Below, piece by piece: positions 42,186 to 61,439 of a stretch of DNA of 64,000 nucleotides. This DNA comes from Streptomyces omiyaensis (lineage in GTDB: Bacteria > Actinomycetota > Actinomycetes > Streptomycetales > Streptomycetaceae), in NCBI RefSeq assembly GCF_014650895.1, contig NZ_BMVV01000004.1, forward strand, positions 310,001-374,000, written 5' to 3'. The notes below the pieces were generated by a model that saw only the letters and a list, made by a program, of their open reading frames with translations, was not told the DNA's origin and searched no databases. Within the stretch, counting starts at the first letter, position 1. Each line of letters starts with the position of its first letter. A program made the position numbers and the translations under genes.

Positions 42186-42363
42186 CCCTCTGACGACCCT
42201 GCTTCCCCCGGCCTCTGCCGCCGAGCAGCGCGTCGCGCATTCGCCACGGATCAACCGCATCGCGGGATCACGCCCGGATCTCTCCGGGACGTCTCCCACG
42301 CCACGCACGGCCTTTAGTCCTGCGTCGCGTCTCCTCTTTCTGCGATGTAGTTGGAGCCTTTTC
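42186..42363 (+). promoter_or_regulatory. Untranslated leader before the exporter gene
   Basis: 178 bp with small stem-loops such as CCCGGA-TCTC-TCCGGG near 42270-42286, and TTGGAG 8 nt before the exporter ATG. The length and the upstream mini-ORF fit attenuation control, which remains unproved. Confidence 0.35.
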
Positions 42364-43575
42364 ATGCCATTCGCCATCTACGTTCTCGGGCTGGCCGTAT
42401 TCGCCCAGGGAACGTCGGAATTCATGCTGTCCGGCCTCGTGGAGGACATGGCCGCCGATTTCGGCGTGTCCCTCCAGGCCGTCGGCTCACTCACCTCGGC
42501 CTTCGCCGTCGGAATGATCATCGGCGCACCGCTGGTCGCGATGCTGAGCCTGCGCTGGCCGCGCCGCCGGGCGCTGCTCGCCTTCCTCATCACGTTCCTC
42601 CTCGCCCACGTCGTCGGCGCTCTCACGAGCAGCTTCGAAGTCCTCTTCGTCACGCGGGTGATCGCCGCACTGGCCAACGCGGGCTTCCTCGCCGTCGGCC
42701 TCGCCACCGCGGCGAGCATGGCCGGGCCGCAGGCCAAGGGCCGGGCGACGTCGATCCTGCTCAGCGGCGTCACCCTCGCCTGCATCGCCGGCGTCCCGCT
42801 CGGCGCCGTCCTCAGCGAGGTCTGGGGCTGGCGCTCGGCGTTCTGGGGGGTCGCGATCATCTCCGCCCCCGCGGTCTTCGCGGTGCTGTGGTCCGTGCCG
42901 GCGACGCCCGTCGACCCCGCGGCTCCCAGCGTTCGCCACGAACTGCGGGCGCTCCGCACGCCCAAGGTGGGCGTGACGCTGCTGCTCGGGGCACTGGTCA
43001 ACGGCGCGACGTTCTGCTCGTTCACGTACCTCGCGCCGGTCATCACCAACGTGACGGAACTGAGCTCCGGTTGGGTGCCGGCCGCGCTCGCGCTGTTCGG
43101 CATCGGATCCTTCGTGGGGGTCAACGTCGGCGGCCGGCTCGCGGACACCCGTCCCGGCCAGGTCCTCGCGGTCGGTGGTGCGGTCCTCCTCGCCGGCTGG
43201 CTGGTGTTCGCCCTTACGGCCGCGAACCCGGTCGTGGCGCTCGTCCTCGTTTTCATCCAGGGCGCGCTGTCGTTCGGCGTGGGCTCCACGCTGATCGCGC
43301 AGGCCCTCTACACGGCGTCGGACGCCCCCACGCTCGCCGGTGGCTTCGCCACCGCCGCGCTGAACGTCGGCGCCGCCGCCGGGCCCGCCCTGGGCGGTCT
43401 CGCCCTGGGCGCCGAGTTCGGTTACCGCTCGCCGCTGGTGGTGAGCGCCGTGCTCGTCGCCACCGCGCTCGTCCTGGCGGGGGTGGCCCGGGCCGCCGGC
43501 GTCACCGGCGCCAAGGCCGAGGCCGCCGCCACGGAGAACCCGCCCACCGGGCGCCCGGTGGAGGCCCGTTCCTGA
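42364..43575 (+). CDS. cmlF: Chloramphenicol MFS exporter (Cmx/CmlR type)
   Basis: A 403-aa, 12-helix major facilitator protein. The start MPFAIYVLGLAVFAQGTSEF and MIIGAPLVAMLSLRWPRRRA are nearly those of known chloramphenicol exporters Cmx (Corynebacterium) and CmlR (Streptomyces). It pumps the drug out and gives self-resistance. It is the only resistance gene in the window; no chloramphenicol phosphotransferase or acetyltransferase is seen. The cmlF name follows the S. venezuelae scheme as I recall it and is less certain than the function. Confidence 0.9.
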   Translation: MPFAIYVLGLAVFAQGTSEFMLSGLVEDMAADFGVSLQAVGSLTSAFAVGMIIGAPLVAMLSLRWPRRRALLAFLITFLLAHVVGALTSSFEVLFVTRVIAALANAGFLAVGLATAASMAGPQAKGRATSILLSGVTLACIAGVPLGAVLSEVWGWRSAFWGVAIISAPAVFAVLWSVPATPVDPAAPSVRHELRALRTPKVGVTLLLGALVNGATFCSFTYLAPVITNVTELSSGWVPAALALFGIGSFVGVNVGGRLADTRPGQVLAVGGAVLLAGWLVFALTAANPVVALVLVFIQGALSFGVGSTLIAQALYTASDAPTLAGGFATAALNVGAAAGPALGGLALGAEFGYRSPLVVSAVLVATALVLAGVARAAGVTGAKAEAAATENPPTGRPVEARS

Positions 43576-43646
43576 CCGTCCGTCCTGACCGTCCGCAAGG
43601 TCCTTCCGGTCCGTCCTCACGGTCCGTCCTTCCGGTCCGTCCCGTC
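43572..43646. repeat. Short GGTCCGTCC-type repeats
   Basis: GACCGTCCG/GGTCCGTCC-type 9-mers occur about six times between the exporter stop and the terminator. Likely slippage-derived. Confidence 0.6.
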
Positions 43647-43647
43647 T

Positions 43648-43684
43648 CCGGTGGCCCGTCCCTCTCGTGGGGGCGGGCCACCGG
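43648..43684. terminator. Bidirectional terminator between exporter and cmlE
   Basis: An 11-bp stem (43648-43658 with 43674-43684), extended inward by three more pairs, between the convergent exporter and DAHP synthase genes. Confidence 0.78.
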
Positions 43685-43713
43685 CCGTCCGGGGTGGACG
43701 GCACGGGACCCGG

Positions 43714-44892
43714 TCAGAACAGGGAGAGGAAATGGGTGACCATGTCCGCCGACTGCTCGGGGTTCAGCCGGGGGTCGCAGGTGGACCGGTAGTCCGTGAA
43801 CCGCGGCGGCCGGTCGAACTCCGACACGCATTCGGTGACCGGGTCCGGGGTGAGCTCCAGGTGGAGACCCGCGGGCCACTGCCCGTGCTCCCGGAGCGTC
43901 CGTACGAAGGCGGCGGTCTCGGCCCGCATCGGCTCGATCAGCCGGGTCTTGTGACCGGCCAGCTTCAGCCCGTTGCCGTGCATCGGGTCGCAGAGCCAGA
44001 CGACCGGTGCGCCGTGGCGGGCGACCGCCCGGACGACCGGCGGCAGGAGCTCCTCCACCTCCTTGGCGCCGAAGCGTACGATGAACGTCAGCCGTCCCGG
44101 TACGCCCTCCGGGTTCAGCGACCGGCTCAGGGCGACCGCGTCCTCCGGCGACACCGTCGGCCCCAGCTTGACACCGACGGGGTTGTGCACGGCCTGAGCC
44201 AGGGCGACGTGCGCGCCGTCCTCCCGACGGGTGCGCTCGCCGATCCAGCCGAAGTGCGCGGAACCGCTGTACGTACCGTGGGCGCCCTCGCGCACCAACG
44301 GTCGTTCGTACGGCAGCAGCAGCAACTCGTGGGAGGTGTGGACCCGTTCCAGGACGGGCCGTCCCGACCAGGAGCGCCGGATCTCGTCGAGGACGATCTG
44401 CGAGCAGGTGTACGCGGTGAGGAGCCTGCGGGGTTCCGGGGTCCTGGCGGCCGGTTGGAACTCGGGCTCGTTGACGGCGTCGCCGCAGTAGCTGGGCATC
44501 TTGCGGCCCGAGCCCGACTCCTCGGTCTCGAACGGCGAGGAGCGCGGCTTCCCGTACTGGCCGGCGATCCGGCCAAGGGCCACCGCGGGCAGCCCGCTGC
44601 CGGCCCGCATGATCGCGGCGAGGCCCTGGAGGTTGTCGACCTTGCGCCGGACCAGGTCGGGTACGGCCTCGTGGAAGCGTTCGGCGCAGTCGCCGCCCTG
44701 GATGAGGAGCGCCGCGCCGCGGGCGACCAGCGCCATCCCGTTCATCAGGTCGACGACCTCGTCCTCGGGGGTGAGGACGGGCAGTCCGGCCAGCTCCCGC
44801 TCCACCGTGTCGACGGCGTCCGGGTCGGGCCAGTAGGGCTGTTGTGCCGCCGTCCGCCCGGTCAGGGCCGCGAGCGTCGTGGTCGCGTGCAT
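43714..44892 (-). CDS. cmlE: Class II DAHP synthase
   Basis: A 392-aa enzyme; ATG 44892 with GGAGGAG. It condenses phosphoenolpyruvate and erythrose-4-phosphate into DAHP, the first shikimate step. Plant-type features are visible: LIQGGDCAERF, RIAGQYGKPRSSPFE, HNPVGVKLGPT, FIVRFGAKEVEELLPP and VVWLCDPMHGN. A dedicated, probably feedback-insensitive copy raises chorismate supply for the arylamine precursor. It is the last gene of the minus-strand cml operon, 80 bp after cmlD. Confidence 0.92.
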   Translation of the reverse strand: MHATTTLAALTGRTAAQQPYWPDPDAVDTVERELAGLPVLTPEDEVVDLMNGMALVARGAALLIQGGDCAERFHEAVPDLVRRKVDNLQGLAAIMRAGSGLPAVALGRIAGQYGKPRSSPFETEESGSGRKMPSYCGDAVNEPEFQPAARTPEPRRLLTAYTCSQIVLDEIRRSWSGRPVLERVHTSHELLLLPYERPLVREGAHGTYSGSAHFGWIGERTRREDGAHVALAQAVHNPVGVKLGPTVSPEDAVALSRSLNPEGVPGRLTFIVRFGAKEVEELLPPVVRAVARHGAPVVWLCDPMHGNGLKLAGHKTRLIEPMRAETAAFVRTLREHGQWPAGLHLELTPDPVTECVSEFDRPPRFTDYRSTCDPRLNPEQSADMVTHFLSLF

Positions 44893-44972
44893 CGTGGTCT
44901 CCTCCGCCCTCGTCGGAACACCGCCGGCAGGGCTGTGGTGGGGGTCGTACGGAGTGGTCCGGGCCGGCGGGG

Positions 44973-45280
44973 TCAACGCCGGTCCTCGGCCGTGAGGCTC
45001 TCCCGGCTCATCACCAGGTCCTCGACGCGGCACATCTCCGTGATGATCGCGTCGTAGAGGTTCACCAGGAACGCCTCGTCGAGGCCGTGGTCGGCGGCGT
45101 AACGGGCGGCCCTGTCCTTGACCAGGCTGACCCGGCCGGGCTGCATCATCGGGACCCCGTGCCGTGACTTGTGCCGCGCGATGCGGACACCGAGGTCGAT
45201 GCGGCGCCGCACCGTGTCCAGGAGCGTCCCGTCGAGGGCGTCGAGCTCCGCGCGCAGCCGCTGCAGCTCGTTGTGCTCGG

Positions 45281-45284
<4 letters not shown>
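44973..45284 (-). CDS. cmlD: Chorismate-mutase-type ADC mutase
   Basis: A 103-aa AroQ helical protein: [39 protein letters not shown], then [13 protein letters not shown]. In chloramphenicol and pristinamycin pathways the equivalent (CmlD/PapB) rearranges 4-amino-4-deoxychorismate to 4-amino-4-deoxyprephenate. ATG 45284 overlaps the cmlC stop. Confidence 0.9.
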
Positions 45285-50032
<4,748 letters not shown>

Positions 50033-50055
50033 GGGGGACTACGGCTCCGTTCCTG

Positions 50056-52930
50056 TCAGCGCGGTGTCGGCGCGTGGGCGGCGCCGTTCTGGGCCTCTGC
50101 GGTGGTCCCGGTCCGCCCCGGCCGGTCGCCGGCCGGAGTGTCCGACGGGGTGCCGAGCAGCCGGCCGAGGATGTCGTGGTCGACCTCGCGTTGGGCGGAG
50201 GGCCAGCCCGGTCCGCTCAGGGCCGCCTGCATGGCGGCCAGGAGCGGGGCGGGGACCTCGCCGCCGTCGCGTACCCGCTCGAACCATTCGGCGGGCGCCA
50301 GGACGTCCGCCTCGGTGAGGCCGGTGTGGCGCAGCAGCTCGTCGAGCGCGTACGTACGGTGGACCACGACCGCCGAGCGGGAGTCCGGGGCCCGGGAGGC
50401 GCCGTCGGCCGTGCCCGGGTTGGCGTCCGGCCGCCCGAGGAGGGTGTCGGCCAGGGTGCCGACGTCGCAGACGGGCACGTGGCCGCTGAGCCGGGGCATC
50501 GCACCCACCCGGCGCGCGGTCTCCAGGAGGGCGGTGAACCAGTCGTCCTTGAGGTGGTGGCGGTCCTCGGGCCGGTGCCCGTAGACCAGCCCCGGCCGGT
50601 AGTGGGAGACGGCACAGCCCAGCACGGCGAGGGTGTTCACGTACTCCTCGCTGATCAGCTTCGACCGCGAGTACGGGTCGCCGACCGCCGTGAGGGTCGC
50701 GGCCGACAGGGGTAGGAAGCTCGCCCCCGCCGAGGCGGCCGACAGGAAGGCGAAGGACCGGGCACCGAGGGCCGCCGCGGCGCGGACGACCAGGGCCGTG
50801 TTGCGCACGCTGCCGCTCAGGTGGCTGTCGAGCGGCAGCAGGTGGTTGACCTGGTAGCCGCAGTGCACCACCGCGTCGACGACGGGGCCGCGCCGCCGGT
50901 CGACCCAGCGCTCCAGCTCCGTGTACGAGATGGCCCGGACCCGGGCGTAGTCGGCGGCCTGCCGTCCGAACCGGGTCGCGTGGCCGGTCAGTACACCGTC
51001 GGGGTCGCCGGTGCTGACGACGAGGACGGGGCGGCCGGCGGCGAGCAGCCGGTCGAGGACGTGCCCTCCGATGAAGCCGGACGCACCGGTGAGGAGCACC
51101 TCGCGGTCGCCGTCCCCGGCCCCGGGCACCGGCTCGTGGCGGGTGTCGCGGCGCAGCAGCGGCAGCTCGGCGCGCAGGGCGTCGCGCTCGGTCTCCACCC
51201 GGCGCAGCAGCGTGTCGACGGCGGACTCCGCCGGGGCGACGGCCTCGCCGCGCAGGTGGCGCAGGAAGGCGGCCGGGGCGAAGTCGTAGTCCATGGCGGC
51301 GAACGCAGCCTCGACGGCTTCCTCGCCGTACGCGTCGGAGAGTTTGACCTGGATCTGGATCATGGCGAGGGAGCTGCCGCCGGCGTCGAAGATGGACGTC
51401 TCGGGGCCGATCTCCTGGCCGAGGACGGCGGTCACGACGTCGAGCACGCGCCGCAGTTCCGCGGCGTCCTCGTCGTCCGTCCCGCCGTGCGGGGCGCCGG
51501 CCGGGGAGGCGAGCAGCTCGCGCAGGGCGCTCCGGTCCACCTTCCCGCCGGAGGTGAGCGGGAGCGCGTCGACCAGGACCACCCGGTCGGGTGCCTCCCA
51601 GACGGGCACCAGGTCCCTGATCCGGGCCATCACCGACTCCTCGGTGGCCTCGCCGTCCGCGGCCGTGACCAGCAGGATCGTGGCGTCCTGGCGGACGAGT
51701 GCCACCTCGCGCCCCAGGTGGCGGGAGAGAGTGGAACCGACATGGGCGAGGTTCACCCGGTGGCCGAGTCGTTTGATCTGCTCGTCGATCCGTCCGAGGT
51801 AGGTGAGCTCGCCGTCGTCGGAGAGGGAGACGACGTCCCCGGTGGCGTACGCCGGGGAGCCGTCGACCGTGCCGAACACCTCGTTCTCGGCCGGGCTGCC
51901 GCCGGCGTAGCCGAGTGCCACGCCGTCGCCGACGATGACGAGTTCGCCGGTGCCCGCCGTGGCGTGGTCACCGGAGTCGGGGTCGCGGACGAAGGCCCGG
52001 AAGCCGTCGACGGGGGTGCCGATGCTCGGCGTGTACGCGGTCAGCTCGGCGAGGGAGAAGCAGACGGTGGCTTCGGTCGGGCCGTAGGCGTTGAACACCC
52101 TGCTGTACCGGGCGGCCTTGTCGTACTCGCCCTCACCGAGGGCCTCGCCGCAGAACTCCACCTTCCGGATGCGACTGCGCGCCGCCTCGTCGAGCCGGGC
52201 GTAGACGGACGGCGACAGCATGGCGAGGTCACAGCCGTGGGCGGCGAGGTGCCGCGAGACGGACCCCAGCCAGGAGGCCTGGTCGCGCACGGGGACGACG
52301 AGGGTCGCCCCGGCGTACAGGGTGCCGAGGATCTCGCTGACGGAGGCGTCGAACGACAGCGACGCGAAGTGCAGGACCTCGTCGTCGGGTGTGATGTCGA
52401 GCAGCCTCCGCAGGGAACGGCAGAGGTTGAGCAGACCGCCGTGCCCGACGTCGACGAGCTTGGGATTGCCGGTCGAACCCGAGGTGAAGATGGAGTACGC
52501 GACGCGGGAACGGGCCGGCTCGTCGGCCGTGCCGTCCGCCGGCTCCGGGGCCGGGTCCGTGGGCCAGCCGACGTCACCGGCGTACAGGGCACGGAGGCCG
52601 GCCTTCTCGCCGCGCACCAGCGCCTCGCGCTCGAAGCAGACGAGCAGCGCCGCGTCCGCGACCCGCGCGAACTCCTCGAACCGGTCGGCGGGCAGGCCCG
52701 GGTTCATCGGGGTGTGCACGGCGTGGCTGCGCATCGCCGCGAGGGCCCAGACCACGGCTTCCGCCGTGTGCTCCCCGGCGACCAGGACGCGGCGGCCCGC
52801 GGGGCACTCGGTGTCGATCCTGCGGGCGAGCGCGCCGGTGACCCGGTCGAGCTCCTCGTAGGTCCAGGTCCGTCCGGCGGTCCGCAGCGCGGTCCGTCCG
52901 CGGTGGCGCCGGAAGAGGTCGGTCAACAGG

Positions 52931-52944
<14 letters not shown>
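50056..52944 (-). CDS. cmlP: Single-module NRPS CmlP (A-T-R)
   Basis: About 962 aa. The adenylation domain spans residues 1-480 (YSIFTSGSTGNPKLVDVGHG; NAYGPTEATVCFS; KVDRSALRELL), the carrier domain about 500-580 with the attachment Ser in FDAGGSSLAMIQ, and the terminal NAD(P)H thioester reductase about 620-960 (VLLTGASGFIGGHVLDRLL). It loads L-p-aminophenylalanine, presents it to CmlA and releases it reductively. The start overlaps cmlH; GTG 52944 is preferred because GGAG lies 6 nt upstream, while the frame is open from TTG 52956. Confidence 0.94.
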
Positions 52945-55419
<2,475 letters not shown>

Positions 55420-55725
55420 GTGACGGAGCGAATCCAGGGTGTCGTCGTGGCGGCGCTCGAAGAAATCAATCTGACGCGTGAGGAGAAGATTCCGACCGAC
55501 CAGGTGCTCGACCTGTGTCTCTACGGTGACTCCGGCGTGTTCGAGTCCATGTACCTGGTGGCCTTCCTCTCCCTGGTCGAGGAGAACATCGAGGACGAGT
55601 TCGGCACCGAGGTCTCGCTCACGTCCGAGAAGGCGGTGTCCCGCCGGGTGAGTCCGTTCAGCAGCGTGCGCAGGCTGATCGGCTTCATCGAGGAAGAGCT
55701 GGAACTCGTCGGCGTACGTGGTTAG
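55420..55725 (+). CDS. Small acyl carrier protein
   Basis: A 101-aa acidic helical protein; GTG 55420 with GGAGG 7 nt upstream. The phosphopantetheine site reads YGDSGVFESMYLVAFLSLVE: ESM replaces the usual DSL, Ser being the likely attachment residue. It matches Sven0925, an ACP recognised later in the S. venezuelae cluster. It probably carries the acetyl or malonyl group that CmlS chlorinates. It is the first gene of the ACP-cmlJ-cmlK-cmlS operon. Confidence 0.85.
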   Translation: MTERIQGVVVAALEEINLTREEKIPTDQVLDLCLYGDSGVFESMYLVAFLSLVEENIEDEFGTEVSLTSEKAVSRRVSPFSSVRRLIGFIEEELELVGVRG

Positions 55726-55742
55726 CCCAGGTCGCCGCCCTC

Positions 55743-56441
55743 ATGATCCTCATGATCACCGGCACCCGGACCGGCATCGGCAAGGCCCTCGCGGAGCATT
55801 TCCTGGAGGCCGGGCACGACGTCGTCGGGTGCAGCAGAAGACCCCCGACCATCGACCACCCGCGCTACCGGCACCACGAGGCGGATCTCGCGGACCCCGG
55901 TCAGACGAAACGCATGTTCCGGAGCGTCCGGGAGGAGTACGGAAAGCTCGACGCCCTGGTGAACAACGCCGGCACCTCGTCGATGAACCATTTCATGACG
56001 ACCCCGGACGAGGTTTCCCGAAAGATATTCGACATCAACTTCTTCGCCGTGCTGAACTGCTGCCGGGAAGCGGTGAAACTGCTGCGGAAATCCACGGAAC
56101 AGAGTTCCGCTATCCTGAACGTCTCCACGGTCGCGGTGCCCTGGGCCATCGAAGGACAGCTCGCCTATTCGGCCAGCAAGAGTGCGGTCGAACAACTCGT
56201 CCGCGTGATGAGCAAGGAGTTGTCCACGTTCGGCATCAGGGTGAACGGAATCGGACTGCCGCCCGTTCACACCGTATTGACGAGGACCGTTCCCCGGCCC
56301 AAGATCGACGCTCTGATCGCACGCCAGGCGATATCCCGTCAGTGCACGACGGCGGACATCGTCGGCCCGGTGGAGTTCCTGATCGGCCGGCAGTCGGAGT
56401 TCATCACGGGCGAGACGCTCTTTCTAGGGGGTGTGCACTGA
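55743..56441 (+). CDS. cmlJ: Short-chain dehydrogenase/reductase
   Basis: A 232-aa SDR. Cofactor motif TGTRTGIG at residues 6-13, NNAG in LDALVNNAGTSS, and catalytic Ser/Tyr/Lys in LNVSTVAVPW and LAYSASKSAV. It is proposed to reduce the aldehyde released from CmlP to the primary alcohol. It starts 18 bp after the ACP stop and ends 1 bp before cmlK. Confidence 0.9.
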   Translation: MILMITGTRTGIGKALAEHFLEAGHDVVGCSRRPPTIDHPRYRHHEADLADPGQTKRMFRSVREEYGKLDALVNNAGTSSMNHFMTTPDEVSRKIFDINFFAVLNCCREAVKLLRKSTEQSSAILNVSTVAVPWAIEGQLAYSASKSAVEQLVRVMSKELSTFGIRVNGIGLPPVHTVLTRTVPRPKIDALIARQAISRQCTTADIVGPVEFLIGRQSEFITGETLFLGGVH

Positions 56442-56442
56442 C

Positions 56443-57837
56443 ATGCGCGACGAACTGCTGCGTAGGTTCGAGGACTTCGGCGCCCGGACGGCGCTCTTCG
56501 ACCGCGGGACCGCCGTCACGTACGCGGAGCTCCTGAAGCGGATCGGCGAGACCCGGCAGCTGCTGGCGCTCCACGGCGTGAAGCCGCGGGAGACCGTGGT
56601 CGTCCACGGCGACTACTCGCTGGACTCGGTGGCGGCCCTGTTCGCCCTCTTCCTCGACCGGAACGTCGTGGTGCCGGTGGTCACGCTCACCGACACCACG
56701 CTCGACACCCTCGTCGAGCACTGCCGACCGGGCCATCTGATCAGGACGACCGGGGCGGGTACGGAGGTCGAGGACCTCGCCGGCGTCGCAGAGGACCCCA
56801 CCGACGGGGCCGACGCCGTGCACGGCCGGCTCGGCGACCCGGACGCGGCCGGACTCGTGCTGCTCAGCAGCGGCAGCACCGGCGCGCCCAAGGTCATCCT
56901 GCACAGTCTCGACGTGCTCGTCGGCGAGAAGCTGGAGAAGCGGCCGCGCCGCCGGGAGAACGCCCTCAACATCCTCATGGTGCTGATGTTCGATCACATC
57001 GGGGGCATCAACTCCCTGCTCAGCACCCTCCTGGTCGGCGGCACCGCGGTTCTCCCCCGCCATCGCACCCCGGACGAGATCTGCGCGCTGATCGAGCGCC
57101 ACCGGATCCTCGTCCTCCCCACCAGCCCGACCTATCTCAACCTGATCATGGTCGGCGACTACCACCGCACACACGACCTCAGCAGCCTGCGCCTGATCAC
57201 GTACGGCACCGAGCCGATGTCCGAGGAACTCCTCCTGCGGGTCCGCAAGACCTTCCCGGGGGTGCGGCTGCTCCAGACCTTCGGGACGAGCGAGACCGGC
57301 ATCGCCACGACGACCAGCGAATCGTCGACCAGCACGTACTTCAAGATCTCCGACGCCGGTGTGGAGTACCGCATCGTCGACGGCGAACTCCAGCTCAGGA
57401 GCCGGACCCAGTTCCTCGGCTATCTGAACTACGACGACGACTCGCTGACCGAGGACCGCTGGTTCCGGACCGGGGACCTGGTCGAGGAGGCGGCCGACGG
57501 CTACCTCCGGATCAAGGGCCGGGCCAAGGAAGTCATCAACGTCGGCGGCGAGAAGCTCCTCCCGCTGGAACTCGAATCGGTCCTCATGGGCAGTCCCCTC
57601 GTCGAGGACTGCGTCGTGTACGGCAGGCCGAACGCGATCACCGGCCAGTCCGTGTGCGTCGACATCAAGCCCACGGGCGAGCTCACCCGCGCGGCCCTCC
57701 GCAAGCACGTCACGGAGTTCCTCGCCGGCCGGGTCGAGCCGTTCAAGGTCCCCTCGAAGATTAACGTCGTCGACACGATCGCGATGTCGGACCGCATGAA
57801 GAAACTGCGGTCCCGGCCGGGCGCCGACGAGGAGTGA
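56443..57837 (+). CDS. cmlK: Acyl-CoA synthetase-like adenylating enzyme
   Basis: A 464-aa ANL-family enzyme; ATG 56443 with a G-rich site upstream. Core motifs: LLSSGSTGAPKVI, FGTSETGIATTTSES, WFRTGDLVEE and the hinge KGRAKEVINVGGEK; the terminal lysine loop is MKKLRSR. It is required for dichloroacetyl formation in S. venezuelae and may load the acyl group onto the small ACP. It is slightly shorter than typical family members (about 500 aa). Confidence 0.92.
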   Translation: MRDELLRRFEDFGARTALFDRGTAVTYAELLKRIGETRQLLALHGVKPRETVVVHGDYSLDSVAALFALFLDRNVVVPVVTLTDTTLDTLVEHCRPGHLIRTTGAGTEVEDLAGVAEDPTDGADAVHGRLGDPDAAGLVLLSSGSTGAPKVILHSLDVLVGEKLEKRPRRRENALNILMVLMFDHIGGINSLLSTLLVGGTAVLPRHRTPDEICALIERHRILVLPTSPTYLNLIMVGDYHRTHDLSSLRLITYGTEPMSEELLLRVRKTFPGVRLLQTFGTSETGIATTTSESSTSTYFKISDAGVEYRIVDGELQLRSRTQFLGYLNYDDDSLTEDRWFRTGDLVEEAADGYLRIKGRAKEVINVGGEKLLPLELESVLMGSPLVEDCVVYGRPNAITGQSVCVDIKPTGELTRAALRKHVTEFLAGRVEPFKVPSKINVVDTIAMSDRMKKLRSRPGADEE

Positions 57838-57940
57838 ACGGCCTCCTCCCGCCCGTACCCCGCACCCCGTTCACAGCGCTTCCTCCTCGCCGCCCCGGCG
57901 CGGAGTCCCGTCAGCCTGTCCCCGTCCCAAGGAGTACGTG

Positions 57941-59656
57941 ATGACACGATCGAAGGTGGCGATCATCGGCGGAGGGCCGGCCGGTAGTGTCGCGGGCCTC
58001 ACCCTGCACAAGCTGGGCCACGACGTCACGATCTACGAGCGGTCCGCCTTCCCCCGGTACCGCGTCGGCGAGTCCCTGCTGCCCGGCACGATGTCGATCC
58101 TCAACCGCCTCGGGCTGCAGGAGAAGATCGACGCGCAGAACTACGTCAAGAAGCCCTCGGCGACCTTCCTCTGGGGCCAGGACCAGGCCCCGTGGACGTT
58201 CTCCTTCGCGGCTCCCAAGGTCGCGCCCTGGGTCTTCGACCACGCCGTCCAGGTGAAGCGCGAGGAGTTCGACAAGCTCCTCCTCGACGAGGCCCGGAGC
58301 CGCGGGATAGCCGTCCACGAGGAGACCCCGGTCACCGACGTGGACCTGTCCGACCCCGACCATGTCGTCCTGACCGTACGCCAGGGCGGCGAGAGCGTCA
58401 CCGTCGAGAGCGACTTCGTCATCGACGCGGGCGGCTCGGGCGGCCCGATCTCCCGCAAGCTCGGCGTGCGCCAGTACGACGAGTTCTACCGGAACTTCGC
58501 GGTCTGGTCGTACTTCAAGCTGAAGGACCCCTTCGAGGGGGACCTCAAGGGCACCACGTACTCGATCACCTTCGAGGACGGCTGGGTCTGGATGATCCCC
58601 ATCAAGGACGACCTGTACAGCGTCGGCCTCGTCGTCGACCGCTCGAAGTCCGCCGAGGTCCGCGAGCAGGGCGCCGACGCCTTCTACTCGTCCACCCTCG
58701 CCAAGTGCGCCAAGGCCGTGGACATCCTCGGCGGCGCCGAGCAGGTCGACGAGGTCCGGATCGTGCAGGACTGGTCCTACGACACCGAGGTCTTCTCCGC
58801 CGACCGCTTCTTCCTCTGCGGCGACGCCGCCTGCTTCACCGACCCGCTGTTCTCCCAGGGCGTGCACCTGGCCTCGCAGTCGGCGGTCTCGGCCGCCGCG
58901 GCCATCGACCGCATCACCCGGCACGGGGACGAGAAGGACGAGGTGCACGCCTGGTACAACCGCACCTACCGCGAGGCCTACGAGCAGTACCACCAGTTCC
59001 TCGCCTCCTTCTACACCTTCGCCTCCTTCACGGAGCCCGACTCCGAGTTCTGGCGGAAGCGGCGCATCACGGAGTCCGACGACGACCGGCTGACCCGGAA
59101 GAAGTGGTTCGAGAGCCTGGTGGGCAACGGCCCGGAGGACCCCTCCGGGACCGTGACGTCCTTCCGCGACCGGGCGTCCACGATGATCGCGATCGGCCGC
59201 CACCAGCGTCCGGAGCTCAGCGACGACTTCAGCGAGGCCGAGCTGAACCCGGCCCGGGTCCGCTGGATCAGCGACCTCACCAAGCGGCTGAACAGCATCA
59301 CCCGCTTCAAGTGGACCGGCGGCAAGGCCGTGCTCAAGCAGCACTACCGCGTCGAGCCGATCGGCTTCCGGCTGGAGCAGCGCGAGGTCCTGGCCAACGG
59401 GGAAGGGCTCGACATGGCCCAGTACCCGATGGACGACGAGGCCCGGCAGATCTTCCAGGACCTCGCCGAGGAGGAGTTCGGCTACAAGACGCTGGTCAAG
59501 CGCCTCGGCGCGGTCGGCCGACAGGAGCTGAGCACCCAGATCGTCGTCCGGCTGATGGAGGCGGGCCTCCTCACCGGCTACGACGCGCAGGGCGAGAAGG
59601 TCTTCGTCCAGGGACGGCTCCACTTCGGCGGCGTCGGCGTCGAGTACGAGGTCTGA
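57941..59656 (+). CDS. cmlS: Flavin-dependent halogenase
   Basis: A 571-aa enzyme, the same length as CmlS of S. venezuelae; ATG 57941 with AAGGAG (a GTG one codon earlier is too close). FAD fold IIGGGPAGS at residues 8-16, halogenase motif WVWMIP at 215-220, Glu44 and Lys71 in place, and Asp277 (IVQDWSY), the residue to which FAD is covalently joined in CmlS. A C-terminal ~200-residue extension covers the active site. It chlorinates a carrier-bound acyl group to give the dichloroacetyl unit. Confidence 0.95.
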   Translation: MTRSKVAIIGGGPAGSVAGLTLHKLGHDVTIYERSAFPRYRVGESLLPGTMSILNRLGLQEKIDAQNYVKKPSATFLWGQDQAPWTFSFAAPKVAPWVFDHAVQVKREEFDKLLLDEARSRGIAVHEETPVTDVDLSDPDHVVLTVRQGGESVTVESDFVIDAGGSGGPISRKLGVRQYDEFYRNFAVWSYFKLKDPFEGDLKGTTYSITFEDGWVWMIPIKDDLYSVGLVVDRSKSAEVREQGADAFYSSTLAKCAKAVDILGGAEQVDEVRIVQDWSYDTEVFSADRFFLCGDAACFTDPLFSQGVHLASQSAVSAAAAIDRITRHGDEKDEVHAWYNRTYREAYEQYHQFLASFYTFASFTEPDSEFWRKRRITESDDDRLTRKKWFESLVGNGPEDPSGTVTSFRDRASTMIAIGRHQRPELSDDFSEAELNPARVRWISDLTKRLNSITRFKWTGGKAVLKQHYRVEPIGFRLEQREVLANGEGLDMAQYPMDDEARQIFQDLAEEEFGYKTLVKRLGAVGRQELSTQIVVRLMEAGLLTGYDAQGEKVFVQGRLHFGGVGVEYEV

Positions 59657-59687
59657 CCGCCGCCGCACGACCACCCGCCGGGCAGCA

Positions 59688-59717
59688 CCGTCCCGTTCAC
59701 GGGAGCGGACGGGACGG
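59688..59717 (+). terminator. Hairpin after cmlS
   Basis: An 8-bp stem CCGTCCCG/CGGGACGG and a 14-nt loop, 31 bp past the cmlS stop. It probably closes the plus-strand cml operon. Confidence 0.5.
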
Positions 59718-59876
59718 GCCCCGGCGGGCTCGGGGGCCGGTGCCGCCCACCGGCCGCCGAACACCGCCCACACACCCACGTCAGCCGTGGCTCCCGCCTC
59801 GGCGCCCCACCGCTCCCACCCCACCCTCCCCCCACCACTCCCCCATCCACCCTCGCGCCCCGAAGGAGGCGGTCCG

Positions 59877-61435
<1,559 letters not shown>

Positions 61436-61439
<4 letters not shown>

